A stretch of 64,000 bases of DNA from the NCBI RefSeq assembly GCF_002263515.1, contig NZ_CP022752.1, positions 124,001 to 188,000 on the forward strand. Reading direction: 5' to 3'. The DNA comes from Actinopolyspora erythraea (GTDB lineage: Bacteria; Actinomycetota; Actinomycetes; Mycobacteriales; Pseudonocardiaceae). Shown here piece by piece: positions 7,421 to 15,944 of this stretch. The translations under genes and the position numbers were made by a program. Under the pieces are notes generated by a model. It saw only the letters and a list, made by a program, of their open reading frames with translations. It made no database searches and was not told where the DNA came from. Numbering within the stretch: the stretch's first letter is position 1; every line of letters begins with the position of its first letter.

Positions 7421-8091
7421 CGGCGGCGAGCACGCTGGGTCCGGCCCTGCTGCACCAGCCACTCGGGTTGCTGTGGCTGATCGGCACGGTGCTGGCGCTG
7501 GCGGTGGGCAGCGCCCTGGCCCCGCTGCGGGGCGGGCACGGCGAGCACGCCGACGCCGGTCCGGGCGCGCTGACGGTCGCCGGGCTGCTCGCGCGGCAAC
7601 CGAGCAGCGACTCGGCAAAGCATCACGACGGTTCCGCCACCGAGAACAGCACGCCGGGAGTGAGCTGTGGTCCGGTCCCGCAGGGCTCGCTGCTGGAACG
7701 AGCCACCATCGTGCTGCACGGCCCCGACCGCTCCCCCGACTCCGACTGGTGGCACACCCTCGGCCACCGACCCGACCCCAATCCCACACCAGCTGAAAAA
7801 CTCGCCCTGCTCAACCACCCCGACTACCAACCCCCGACCGCGAGCAGACAACGACCACGCCACCCCACCAGCCTCACCGAAGACGACCTCACCAGGCTGC
7901 TCAACCTGCCCGAAGTGCCCGAGCAGGCCCCCGAATCCGGCTACATCGGCAAACACCGACTCGAAGCGATCCCTTCCCGCTCAGCAGCGGTGAATCCGAA
8001 ATGGACGGGACTCGGAGACAGCGGAGAAGGTTGCGAAGTGAGCCACATCGGTGAACCATCGCCGTACCGAGAGTGGCTCGTGGCTGCCTGA
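7417..8091 (+). CDS. Hypothetical membrane-anchored protein
   Basis: 224 residues, not recognised. One hydrophobic segment (about 14-34, PLGLLWLIGTVLALAVGSAL) is followed by a Pro-, His- and Asp-rich soluble part, with PAEKLALLNHPDYQPP and LTEDDLTRLLNLPEVPEQAP being the most structured stretches. The GTG overlaps the stop of the Cys-motif gene, so translation is probably coupled. Its reality rests on this coupling and on codon use that stays GC-rich at third positions through the first 180 codons; the last 40 residues look less gene-like. Confidence 0.55.
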   Translation: MTAASTLGPALLHQPLGLLWLIGTVLALAVGSALAPLRGGHGEHADAGPGALTVAGLLARQPSSDSAKHHDGSATENSTPGVSCGPVPQGSLLERATIVLHGPDRSPDSDWWHTLGHRPDPNPTPAEKLALLNHPDYQPPTASRQRPRHPTSLTEDDLTRLLNLPEVPEQAPESGYIGKHRLEAIPSRSAAVNPKWTGLGDSGEGCEVSHIGEPSPYREWLVAA

Positions 8092-8535
8092 GCGGTAGGC
8101 GAGAGCACTGCCGCTGCGCCACCGATCGCAGCGCCCCCTGCCCAAGGCTCCTGCCTGACGCCCCTGCCGACGATCGGCTCGGTCACGTCGCGGCGTGCCG
8201 GGCCGGAGCGTCTTCCGCCCCTCAGACATCCGCTCCGTCATTCGTCTTTCGTGGACGACTCCATGCGTACCAGCCTGAGGCCGTGATCACATTCGGTCAC
8301 TGTGTGCGATACTGCCGCTCGCGTTTCTTCGAGCGCGATCGCTGAAGGCTGGGAGCCGCTGCTGCCGCTCCCGGCCTTTCTTCGCTACGAAGCCACGAGG
8401 ACACACCCCGGAGATCACCCTGCTCAGCGCCGACGAGCAGATCGTGCTGCCCAAGGGCTGGAAGCCGACGAGCGCGGCGGCGGAAGCCGTGTCCTGATCC
8501 GGGGGAGGAGTGGACGGGCTCGCAATCCGGAAATC
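8092..8535. other. Intergenic region with a possible gene remnant
   Basis: No full gene was recognised. One plus-strand frame ending at the TGA at 8495-8497 reads PEITLLSADEQIVLPKGWKP followed by an Ala-rich end, with normal actinobacterial codon use, but no start codon or family could be assigned upstream. It may be the tail of a decayed gene. Confidence 0.3.
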
Positions 8536-9111
8536 TCATTCCACGAGCGGACGTAGTGCCTCCGAATGGAGTGCCTGCTGCCCGAACAGGTGGTAAGTCA
8601 CCGCGACCGAGGTCCACACCGCCCACGGTCCCCCGAGCAGCAGCGGATAGGTGCGGTCGAACTCCAGCGTCAGCGTCTGGTTGTGCAGCTCTGGCCAGCA
8701 TCCCGTGACCGCGCTGTAGTCGAAGGGGATCAGCTGGCCGTCCACACGACAGCGGACTCCACGATCGGTGACGAAAGCGACGGTGCTCTGGTGCCAGCGC
8801 CACTGAGCGGCGGCCATCCGTGCTGTCCGCCTGCGCAGGCGGGCGTTCCTGGCGGAGTTGGCCAGCGAAGCCCCGAGCACGAAAGCCGGGTTTCCCACCG
8901 CGGCGAAGCCGCCGTAACGAACATCCACGTCCGCGGCGCACCATCGTGCGTACATGATCGGAGCGCCACCCCAGCAGCGTTCGCCGTGAAGTACCAACCC
9001 CGGAACAGTGACCGGTGGTGGTTCGGCGCCCGAGTGCAGGGTTCGCCATAACGATCGAGCGGCGTCCCAGCCCTGCCTGTTGAGCTTCTTGAACTCGCGT
9101 CGCCGCCCCAT
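8536..9111 (-). CDS. Conserved-type hypothetical protein
   Basis: 191 residues. The N-terminus is basic (MGRRREFKKLNRQGWDAARSLW); the middle has VPGLVLHGERCWG, MYARWCAADVDVRYGG and an Arg-rich stretch NARLRRRTARMAAAQWRWH; the C-terminal third is rich in aromatic and beta-type residues. No domain was recognised and there is no signal peptide or membrane segment. The ATG at 9111 was chosen because GGGGAGG lies about nine bases upstream; longer in-frame versions lack this. Both neighbours are unrelated, so the context gives no clue to function. Confidence 0.65.
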   Translation of the reverse strand: MGRRREFKKLNRQGWDAARSLWRTLHSGAEPPPVTVPGLVLHGERCWGGAPIMYARWCAADVDVRYGGFAAVGNPAFVLGASLANSARNARLRRRTARMAAAQWRWHQSTVAFVTDRGVRCRVDGQLIPFDYSAVTGCWPELHNQTLTLEFDRTYPLLLGGPWAVWTSVAVTYHLFGQQALHSEALRPLVE

Positions 9112-9464
9112 GTCCCGGTACCTCCCCAGCTGATCGAGGGTAGCCACAACGCTCACGTCGGGACTCACCCCAACCCAACAAACCGTGATCATGACATTTT
9201 CCCGGTGTGGGGCCCCGACTGAAGCCTTGGAACTGATCGGCTGGCCGGCCCGAGTCCCTGGGGGATTTCGACGGAATGTTGCTTTCTGTGACAGCTAAAG
9301 TCAGTGATTAGCCATTCTGGGTGAGATAGCGATGCTTTAGTTTTGAAATTTGTCCAGTTCGGCAAACGATTTGTATCAAGAATCCCCCATAAGGGGTAAC
9401 CCGAAAGATATGTTGATCTTCGCTGTCGGGTGCTCGATAGTTTTCCGTGAATCTGGGAAACACC
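9112..9464. other. AT-rich leader region before the secreted lectin-like gene
   Basis: About 350 nt without a supported gene. The part from about 9290 to 9440 is much more AT-rich than its surroundings and probably holds the promoter of the downstream secreted protein gene; no single -35/-10 pair stood out. Confidence 0.4.
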
Positions 9465-10055
9465 ATGAGAAAGGATCGGATCTCGGTGAAGCCGAAGAAG
9501 CGGATCGCGCTGGTACTCGCCACGGCGTTCTCCCTGGTGGGTATCATGGGGGCCGGCGCGGGCGCCGCCGAGCAGCACGAACAGTCGCCCCAGGCGCGCG
9601 AGGCGCAGACCTCGATCGTGCTGGGCGAGCCCTACCACCTCTACAACCGCAGCGCGCACCTGTTCATGATCGCCAAGGGGTGGAACACCTCGGAGAACGG
9701 CATCCTGGACCTGTGGTATCAGCACCGCACCGACTCGGCACGCCTCCAGGAGCAGTGGGAGTTCCTGCCCACCGGCCTGAGCGGGGTGCTCCGGATCAAG
9801 AACGTCGGCTCGGGGCTGTGCCTGGAGCCCAACAACCAGGACGCACTGCGCCACGTGGTCCAGCGGCAGTGCGACCGGGGCGAGCGTGCGCAGTGGTGGT
9901 GGGTTGACAAGGACGAGGGCCTGCGGATCGCCCCGTACAACAACGCCAACCGGGTGATGAATCCCTACCAGGTGGCCTACCCCTCGCGCGACATCGTGCT
10001 GAACAAGGACGTGGACAGCCTCTCCCAGCGGTGGAGCGCGATTCCGGTCGAGTGA
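9465..10055 (+). CDS. Secreted ricin-type beta-trefoil (lectin-like) protein
   Basis: 196 residues. A basic N-terminus and hydrophobic core (RIALVLATAFSLVGIMGAGAGA) form a signal peptide with a probable Ala-x-Ala cleavage. The mature part resembles RICIN repeats: GEPYHLYNRSAHLFMIA, RIKNVGSGLCLEPN, VVQRQCDRGERAQWWWV and SQRWSAIPVE, with the typical xCL and QxW motifs. Such domains bind sugars outside the cell and usually accompany hydrolases; here the lectin-like domain is alone. The ATG at 9465 has GGGA upstream. A hairpin terminator follows, so it is monocistronic. Confidence 0.7.
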   Translation: MRKDRISVKPKKRIALVLATAFSLVGIMGAGAGAAEQHEQSPQAREAQTSIVLGEPYHLYNRSAHLFMIAKGWNTSENGILDLWYQHRTDSARLQEQWEFLPTGLSGVLRIKNVGSGLCLEPNNQDALRHVVQRQCDRGERAQWWWVDKDEGLRIAPYNNANRVMNPYQVAYPSRDIVLNKDVDSLSQRWSAIPVE

Positions 10056-10072
10056 TTCTCGGCGTTCGGCTT

Positions 10073-10125
10073 CGGATCGGCTCGTCCCCGCTTACGTCCA
10101 GGCGGGATCGAGCCGATCCGTTTCG
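10073..10125 (+). terminator. Strong stem-loop terminator after the lectin-like gene
   Basis: CGGATCGGCTCG (10073-10084) pairs perfectly with CGAGCCGATCCG (10109-10120), extended inside by CCCGC/GCGGG, and is followed by the T-rich TTTCGTTTCC. It starts 18 nt after the stop codon. Confidence 0.8.
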
Positions 10126-10388
10126 TTTCCGGGCATCTCGGTGCACCGCCCGTTTCGAACTCGGAAACTCGGTGGAACACCGGGTCCCGGGACGCGCACC
10201 GAGGGTGTTCGTAACAGTCTGTCCTGCGTATTCGTCCACAGGTCCGTTGGCGGGACCGTCCTCACCGGGGTTAGGGTCCGGGCGGAAAGCGCCGGTAGGG
10301 CGCCGTGCCGGGAATTCGAATCAGTGTTTGATCCGGAGCCGTGTTTCGACCCCTTCTCCGGCATTCGACCATTCGCACTGGAGTGGAC

Positions 10389-11180
10389 ATGAACCGTTTC
10401 GACGGACGCGGGGCACTGGTAACCGGGGCGGCCTCCGGGATAGGGCAGGCGACCGCGTTGCGGTTGCTGGAGGAGGGAGCCCGGCTGGTGGCCGCCGACA
10501 TCTCGGAGGACGGTCTGGCCGAGACGCGGCAGCGCGCCGAGGACGCGGGAACCGCCGAACGGCTGACCACCATGCGGCTGGACACCGCCGACGAGGAGTC
10601 GGTCACCTCCGTGGTCGCTGACGCGGTGCAGCGTCTGGGCGGGCTCGACGCGCTGGTCAACGCGGCGGGCATGCTGCGCGCCGCGCACACCCACGAGACC
10701 TCGCTGGAGCTGTGGAACCGGATCATGACGGTCAACCTGACCGGAACCTTCCTGGTGACCAGGCAGGCGTTGCCCGCCCTGCTGGAGAGCGAGCACGGCG
10801 TGGTGGTCAACTTCAGCTCCACCTCGGCCTCGTTCGCCCACCCGTACATGGCCGCCTACGCCGCCAGCAAGGGCGGGATCCAGTCGTTCACGCACACACT
10901 GGCCAGCGAGTACTCCAAGTGGGGCCTGCGCGCGGTCTGCGTCGCCCCGGGCAGCATCAAGAGCGGCATCACCGACGAGACCCCGAACTACCTGCCCGCC
11001 GACGCCGACATGTCGCTGTTCGCCAAGCTCTCCCCGGCGCTGCGCACCGACCAGGAGGCGGGTGGAGCCACCATGGCGGGCCCGGAGACGGTGGCCGGAG
11101 TGGTGGCGATGCTGGCCTCCGACGACGGGGCCTTCACCACCGGCACCGAGATCCGGATCGACGGCGGCACCCACGCGTAG
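10389..11180 (+). CDS. Short-chain dehydrogenase/reductase (SDR)
   Basis: 263 residues, classical SDR length. It has the cofactor motif TGAASGIG (about 13-20), NAAG (about 95-98), the catalytic Ser in NFSSTSASF and the Tyr/Lys pair in YAASKGG, then APGSIKSGI and the closing IRIDGGTHA. The Asp after the second beta strand (VAADIS) favours NAD over NADP. The substrate is unknown. The ATG at 10389 matches the standard domain start. Confidence 0.9.
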   Translation: MNRFDGRGALVTGAASGIGQATALRLLEEGARLVAADISEDGLAETRQRAEDAGTAERLTTMRLDTADEESVTSVVADAVQRLGGLDALVNAAGMLRAAHTHETSLELWNRIMTVNLTGTFLVTRQALPALLESEHGVVVNFSSTSASFAHPYMAAYAASKGGIQSFTHTLASEYSKWGLRAVCVAPGSIKSGITDETPNYLPADADMSLFAKLSPALRTDQEAGGATMAGPETVAGVVAMLASDDGAFTTGTEIRIDGGTHA

Positions 11181-11224
11181 CACCGCTCGCGCCTTCGCAC
11201 ACCCGGCCGCGCGCGGATGTCTCG

Positions 11225-11240
11225 GATCTCTCGCGAAATC
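11225..11240. repeat. Short palindromic repeat, copy b
   Basis: GATCTC-TCGC-GAAATC, one mismatch from the perfect copy at 5853. It lies 45 nt downstream of the SDR stop codon, in the gap before the convergent arcA gene, and could serve as a terminator for the SDR gene. Confidence 0.5.
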
Positions 11241-11321
11241 GCCGCGCGGCCCGGCAAGCGCGGTGCCGGTGGGACGGAGCGGGCGGGTGCGGCACCACGG
11301 CGGGGAGCGCGCGGCGGTGGC

Positions 11322-12521
11322 TCAGTCCAGGGTGTCGCGCACGATCGGGGAGGACATGCAGCGCGGCCCGCCGCGCCCGGAGCCGAGTTCGGAGCCGCTG
11401 ATGCGCAGCACCTCGATGCCCGCCTCCTCCAGTCGCGCGTTGGTCTCGACGTTGCGCTCGTAGGCCACCAGCGTGCCGGGAGCCACCGCCAGGGTGTTGT
11501 TGCCGTCCTCCCACTGCTCGCGTTCGGCGGTGACCGGGTCCAACCCGGTGTCGACCACCCGCAGCCGGTCCAGTTCCATCGCCTCCGCGGCCGCCCGCAG
11601 GAACGGTTCGGGGCCGGAGACCTTGATCCCGCCGCCGGACGGGCGCAGCACGTAGGCGGTGAGGTGGTCGCGGATCGCGGGATACATCAGCACCGCGTCG
11701 CGGTCCACCATCGTGCACACCGTGTCCAGGTGCATCGACGCCCTGGTCTGCGTGATCGGCACGGCGAGCACCGTGTGGGCGAGCCCGTCGGCGAACAACG
11801 AGCGGGCCAGCGACTCCGCCCCGGCGGGAGTGGTGCGTTCGCCGACCCCCACGGCCACCACGCCGGGTGCCAGCAGCAGCACGTCCCCGCCCTCCACCGG
11901 GGCCGAGTGCGCGCCGTAGGCGCGGGCGGACTGCGCGAACCTGGGGTGGTAGGCGTAGACCAGGTCGGTCAGCGCGGACTCGCGGATCCGCGCGGGTATC
12001 GCCAGCGAGGTCACCGCGACCCTCTCGTCGATCCACACCGAGGAGTCCCGGGTGAACAGCAGGTTCGGCAGCGGATCGATGGCGAAGTCGTGCGGTTGGT
12101 GCATCCGGCGCACCAGCGACTGCCCCTCGGCGGCGGGCAGCTCCTCGAAGGTCATGCCCGCTATCAGGATGCCGGTCAGCGTCTTCTCGTCCACGTTGGA
12201 CATGTAGGAGCGCAGGGTGTCAGCGACCTCGGCGCCCAGCCTGCGCTCGTCCACGCCGCTGTGCAGCGCGGCGGTGCGGGCCCTGGGGTCGCGCAGTGCC
12301 TCGGTCAGCAGCTCGTCGAGCAGCAGCACCTCCACGCCCTGCTCGCGCAGCACCGCCGCGAACGCGTCGTGCTCCTGCTCGGCGCGGTCCACCCAGGGGA
12401 TCGCGTCGAACAGCAGTTGGTCGTTGTTGCGCGGGGTGAGCCGCTTGAGTTCACCGCCGGGGCGGTGCAGCAGCACGGTGCGCAGCGGGCCGACTTCGCT
12501 CGTCACGTGTGGAGTGCTCAC
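11322..12521 (-). CDS. arcA: Arginine deiminase
   Basis: 399 residues, typical length. It hydrolyses L-arginine to citrulline and ammonia in the cytoplasm. Diagnostic motifs are present: [34 protein letters not shown] with the catalytic His, and the C-terminal [12 protein letters not shown] with the catalytic Cys. The GTG at 12521 ([21 protein letters not shown]) is the start that fits the family. No ornithine carbamoyltransferase, carbamate kinase or antiporter gene lies nearby, so it is a lone deiminase rather than a full ADI operon. It is convergent with the SDR gene. Confidence 0.95.
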   Translation of the reverse strand: MSTPHVTSEVGPLRTVLLHRPGGELKRLTPRNNDQLLFDAIPWVDRAEQEHDAFAAVLREQGVEVLLLDELLTEALRDPRARTAALHSGVDERRLGAEVADTLRSYMSNVDEKTLTGILIAGMTFEELPAAEGQSLVRRMHQPHDFAIDPLPNLLFTRDSSVWIDERVAVTSLAIPARIRESALTDLVYAYHPRFAQSARAYGAHSAPVEGGDVLLLAPGVVAVGVGERTTPAGAESLARSLFADGLAHTVLAVPITQTRASMHLDTVCTMVDRDAVLMYPAIRDHLTAYVLRPSGGGIKVSGPEPFLRAAAEAMELDRLRVVDTGLDPVTAEREQWEDGNNTLAVAPGTLVAYERNVETNARLEEAGIEVLRISGSELGSGRGGPRCMSSPIVRDTLD

Positions 12522-12634
12522 GGTCCCGCAGCCTAGCCGCATCGAGCGAAAATAGCCGCATTCGGCGCGAAATTCGACGGATCGTTAACCGGAAAGCGGG
12601 TTGAAGTGTCGGTTCGTTGTCCGAGGTTGTGCGA

Positions 12635-13513
12635 TCAGGGCAGCCAGCCCACCTGATCGCGCAACAGGGCGTAACCGACGAAGGCGACGACGTCGATCAG
12701 CGCGTGTCCGACGACCAGCGCGTGGATCCGGTTGGTGCGCTGCCACACCCGGCCGTAGACCAGCCCCATCACCACGTTGCCCACGAAACCGCCGAAGCCC
12801 TGGTACAGGTGGTACGAGCCGCGCAGCACCGCCGAGATCCACAGCGCGCGGTTCTCGGTGGCGCCCAGCTGGCGCAGCCGGGTGAGCAGGTAGCCCACGA
12901 CCAGCACCTCCTCGGCGGCCGAGTTGCCGAGGGCGGACAGCACCAGCACCGGAGCGCGCCACCAGCTGTCGTCCAGGGTGGACGGTTGCACGGCCAGGTT
13001 CAGCCCCAGGGCGTGCGCCACCAGGTACAGCCCCAGGCCGGGGATGCCGATCAGCGCGGCCAGTCCGGCGCCGCGCGCCAGGTCGCGGCCGGGGGCGGTG
13101 CCGTCGAAACCGATGCTTCGCAGCGCGACGCCACCCCGCCACAGCAGGTAGAGCCCGAGGGCGGCCCACGCGAACAGCCGCAGCACGCCCGTCAACTGCT
13201 CCGCCAGGTCCAGCAGCCCCAGCCGAGCGCGTGAGGTGTTGATCGCCACCGCCTGCTGGTCCAGCGACTCCGGCCGCAGCAGCGCGTCCAGCAGTGACAG
13301 CAGGCTCTGCAGCCCCGACATGCCGAGCGTGATCGTGAAGACGATCACCAGCTCGACGACGATCGCCCTGCGCTGCCCGGGATCCGTGACCCGGACCGGT
13401 TCGGCGGGACGTTCGGGCAGCAGCCAGGCACGCGGCGCGGTGAGGCCGTGGCGGGGGTTCACCCCGGTGACTGTAGTAGGGGCGCGCCGCCAGGACCCTC
13501 GGGTGCTCGGCAC
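12635..13513 (-). CDS. CPBP-family intramembrane protease-like protein
   Basis: Up to 292 residues with about seven hydrophobic segments. The CPBP (Abi, PF02517) motifs are visible: a Glu-Glu pair in NSAAEEVLVVGYL, His in RGSYHLYQGF and His in VVGHALIDVVAF. The usual EExxxR arginine is replaced (EEVLVVG), so catalytic competence is uncertain. CPBP proteins are membrane-embedded Rce1-like metal proteases or their inactive relatives. The start is uncertain; several in-frame GTG codons lie inside the first 30 residues. Confidence 0.8.
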   Translation of the reverse strand: MPSTRGSWRRAPTTVTGVNPRHGLTAPRAWLLPERPAEPVRVTDPGQRRAIVVELVIVFTITLGMSGLQSLLSLLDALLRPESLDQQAVAINTSRARLGLLDLAEQLTGVLRLFAWAALGLYLLWRGGVALRSIGFDGTAPGRDLARGAGLAALIGIPGLGLYLVAHALGLNLAVQPSTLDDSWWRAPVLVLSALGNSAAEEVLVVGYLLTRLRQLGATENRALWISAVLRGSYHLYQGFGGFVGNVVMGLVYGRVWQRTNRIHALVVGHALIDVVAFVGYALLRDQVGWLP

Positions 13514-13574
13514 CCCGCGCCCGGTGTCCCGGGGCAGGGAAGCGGGTTCTCCGCGCGCCGGAGGAGGCGGCCGG

Positions 13575-14345
13575 TCACCGCTTCGCGGCCAGGAAGGGGC
13601 ACCCCATCAGTCGTCGCAGCTCGGTGCTGAGTTGTTCGGAGTCCGCCACGGGTTGTGAGAACCCGAGCCGGACGTCGTGGTCGCCGTCCACCGACTCGAC
13701 CCGGAGCCGAACCCCGTAGCGGTCCAGGCCCAGGGGGCGCACGTGCCCGCCGCGCAGCCGTTCCGGCAGGTAGCGGGTGAGCAGCCCGACGACGTCCCGG
13801 TGGGACAGCTCCAGGTGGCGCAGCCAGCCGTCCTCGTGGAGGCAGAACGGGTCCGGCGGGGAGGCCGCGAAGTCAGCCACGTCGATCGAGCAGGTCTCCT
13901 CGGAGTCGGCCAGCACCAGGGAGACCGCCTCCAGCCGCAGGGCGGTCACGCCGTTGCCGACGTCCAGCAGGCGGGGGTCGGGACGTTCCTCGGCTACTTC
14001 GAGCACCCTGGCGTGCCGTTCCCCGGTGTCCGGGACGCGCAGCCAGCCGGTCAGCCAGATCAGGCCGCGCACGGGTTCGCGGAGCCGTACCGGCGCGGAG
14101 TCGGCCACCTCCAGCACGGCCCCGAACTCGCCGTGCGGCGACTGCCAGACGGCCCCGACCAGCGGGTGGTCGTCGGCCAGCAGCACCGTGGCCGTGCCGT
14201 CCCGGTGCACGTGGTGCAGCAACGGCTGGATCCGTTCTCCTCCCGAGCCGGACGGTTGCACGGCCGCTCTGCCGCCCCGTTTGGCGATCGTGCGGGCCCG
14301 TTCGGCCGGAGCGGGTTTCGCTGGCGTGCGAGCGGTCTCGGGCAT
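13575..14345 (-). CDS. DUF2470 domain protein, probably iron-regulated
   Basis: 256 residues. The N-terminal 150 residues resemble the pyridoxamine-oxidase-like split barrel of HugZ/heme-utilisation proteins; the C-terminal 85 are a DUF2470 domain (EDGWLRHLELSHRDVVGLL, RPLGLDRYGVRLRVE, VRLGFSQPV, ELRRLMGCPF). GGAGG precedes the ATG at seven bases. A 19-bp IdeR/DmdR-type iron box lies 35 nt upstream, so expression is probably induced when iron is short. Together this suggests a role in heme iron handling; the enzymatic activity is inferred only from the family. Confidence 0.82.
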   Translation of the reverse strand: MPETARTPAKPAPAERARTIAKRGGRAAVQPSGSGGERIQPLLHHVHRDGTATVLLADDHPLVGAVWQSPHGEFGAVLEVADSAPVRLREPVRGLIWLTGWLRVPDTGERHARVLEVAEERPDPRLLDVGNGVTALRLEAVSLVLADSEETCSIDVADFAASPPDPFCLHEDGWLRHLELSHRDVVGLLTRYLPERLRGGHVRPLGLDRYGVRLRVESVDGDHDVRLGFSQPVADSEQLSTELRRLMGCPFLAAKR

Positions 14346-14379
14346 CGCTCACCTCCGGGGCGGCACACGGCAGAGTTTC

Positions 14380-14398
14380 TTAGGCAACCCTAACCTAG
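14380..14398 (-). promoter_or_regulatory. IdeR/DmdR-type iron box
   Basis: TTAGGCAACCCTAACCTAG on the plus strand; read on the minus strand it matches 15 of 19 positions of the classical DtxR/IdeR consensus TTAGGTTAGGCTAACCTAA. It sits directly upstream of the DUF2470 gene. Iron-loaded IdeR would repress from this site. Confidence 0.7.
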
Positions 14399-14596
14399 TT
14401 GTTCTCGTCGCGGAAGTGACCCGATCGGGGAGTGCCGCGTGTCGGGACCGCGTGCGGCGTCCCGCCTTGCCGGGAGGGTTGGACTCCTCGCGAGACCGGC
14501 GGGCCAGCGCCGCCCGCCGCTTACGACCACGCACGCGGCCCGCGCCGTGCCAGAGGTTCCGCCGCCCGCACCGCCAGGCGAACCGGGCCGAGTTGC

Positions 14597-15784
14597 TCAG
14601 CTTTCCGGTTTGTCGCGCACCCAGCTGCGGTAGTAGGAGGAGTCCTCGGATGCGGTGGCCGCCTCGCCGAGCCGCAGCGGCCGGAAGGTGTCGATCATGA
14701 CCGCCGTCTCGTCGAACCGTTCCGCCCCCAGCGAGGCCTCCGCCGCACCCGGCTGCGGCCCGTGGGTGCAGCCGGAGGGGTGCAGCGACAGCGAGCCGAT
14801 CCCGATGCCGGATCCCTTCCGTGCCTCGTAGTCGCCTCCCACGTAGAACATCAGCTCGTCGGAGTCCACATTGGCGTGGTTGTACGGCACCGGTATCGAG
14901 TCCGGGTGGTAGTCCACCTTGCGGGGGCAGAACGAGCAGACCACGAAGTTCGGCCCCTCGAAGGTCTGGTGCACCGGCGGTGGCTGGTGTATCCGGCCGG
15001 TGATCGGCTCGAAGTCGTCGATGTTGAACACCCACGGGTACAGGCAGCCGTCCCAGCCGACCACGTCGAACGGGTGGTGTTCATACGTCATCCGGGTGAG
15101 GCCGTCGTGGTGCCGGACCAGCACGTCCACGCGCTCGCCCTCCAACAGCAGTGGCTCGGTGGGACCGCGCAGGTCGCGTTCGCAGTACGGCGAGCTCTCC
15201 AGGAACTGCCCCCTGGCGCTGAGGTAGCGCCTGGGAGGTCCGATGTGTCCGGTGGCCTCCACGAGGTAGAGCCGCGGCGGCCGTTCGCCCCTCGGCACCA
15301 CCCGGTAGGTGGTGGAGGCGGGCAGCAGCACGTAGTCGCCCTCGGCGACCTCCAGGGCCCCGTAGATCGTCTCGAACCGGGCCGAGCCCGTCTGCACGTA
15401 GCACAGCTCGTCACCGGTCGCGTTGCGGTAGAGCGGGCTGGTGACGTCGGGAACGGCGAAGCAGATAGACACGTCGCCGTTGCCGAACAGCAGCCTGCGC
15501 CCGGTCACCGCGTCGGTGCCGGGATCGCCGTGCGGGAACGCGAGTTCGCCGGTGCGGAAGTGCCGGGGGCGCAACGGCAGGTTGGGGGCGGTCTCGCGGC
15601 CCCGCTCGTCCACCGCCTCGGCCGCTACGACGGCGGTGGGAAGTCCTCGGTGGTACAGCAGGGCCGACTCCGAGGAGAAGCCCTCGATCCCCATCAGCTC
15701 CTCGGCGTAGAGGCTGCCGTCCGGTTGGCGGAACTGGGTGTGCCTCTTGCGCGGAATCTCGCCCACTTGGCGGTAGTACGGCAT
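14597..15784 (-). CDS. hmgA: Homogentisate 1,2-dioxygenase
   Basis: 395 residues. It opens the aromatic ring of homogentisate, giving maleylacetoacetate, in tyrosine and phenylalanine breakdown. It is a cupin-fold Fe(II) enzyme; candidate metal ligands lie in YNHANVDSDELMFYVGG (His and Glu) and HPSGCTHGPQ (His). Other family landmarks are MPYYRQVGEIPRKRHTQFR at the start, HHPFDVVGWDGCLYPW and NFVVCSFCPRK. The ATG at 15784 fits the family start. It is divergent from the unknown gene/fahA/IclR operon, and the space between carries an inverted repeat that may be the regulator's site. Confidence 0.96.
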   Translation of the reverse strand: MPYYRQVGEIPRKRHTQFRQPDGSLYAEELMGIEGFSSESALLYHRGLPTAVVAAEAVDERGRETAPNLPLRPRHFRTGELAFPHGDPGTDAVTGRRLLFGNGDVSICFAVPDVTSPLYRNATGDELCYVQTGSARFETIYGALEVAEGDYVLLPASTTYRVVPRGERPPRLYLVEATGHIGPPRRYLSARGQFLESSPYCERDLRGPTEPLLLEGERVDVLVRHHDGLTRMTYEHHPFDVVGWDGCLYPWVFNIDDFEPITGRIHQPPPVHQTFEGPNFVVCSFCPRKVDYHPDSIPVPYNHANVDSDELMFYVGGDYEARKGSGIGIGSLSLHPSGCTHGPQPGAAEASLGAERFDETAVMIDTFRPLRLGEAATASEDSSYYRSWVRDKPES

Positions 15785-15895
15785 ACCGGCCTCCGGTCGC
15801 TCGACTGTCGAGGTGCCGGGAAGCGCGGGAACGGGCCGAAGCCCCCCGGAGGGGGTCTCGCGGCCCGCTGCGGGCACGATACGGGATCCCCGCAT

Positions 15896-15916
15896 AGTGT
15901 TCGTTTTGCGGACACT
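15896..15916. promoter_or_regulatory. Candidate operator between hmgA and the divergent operon
   Basis: AGTGTTCG (15896-15903) and CGGACACT (15909-15916) form an eight-base inverted repeat with one mismatch around TTTTG. Position between the two divergent transcription units and the IclR gene at the end of one of them make it the likely regulator site. Confidence 0.5.
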
Positions 15917-15944
15917 TTTGTTCACTGCCCGGCACGGCATTAGC

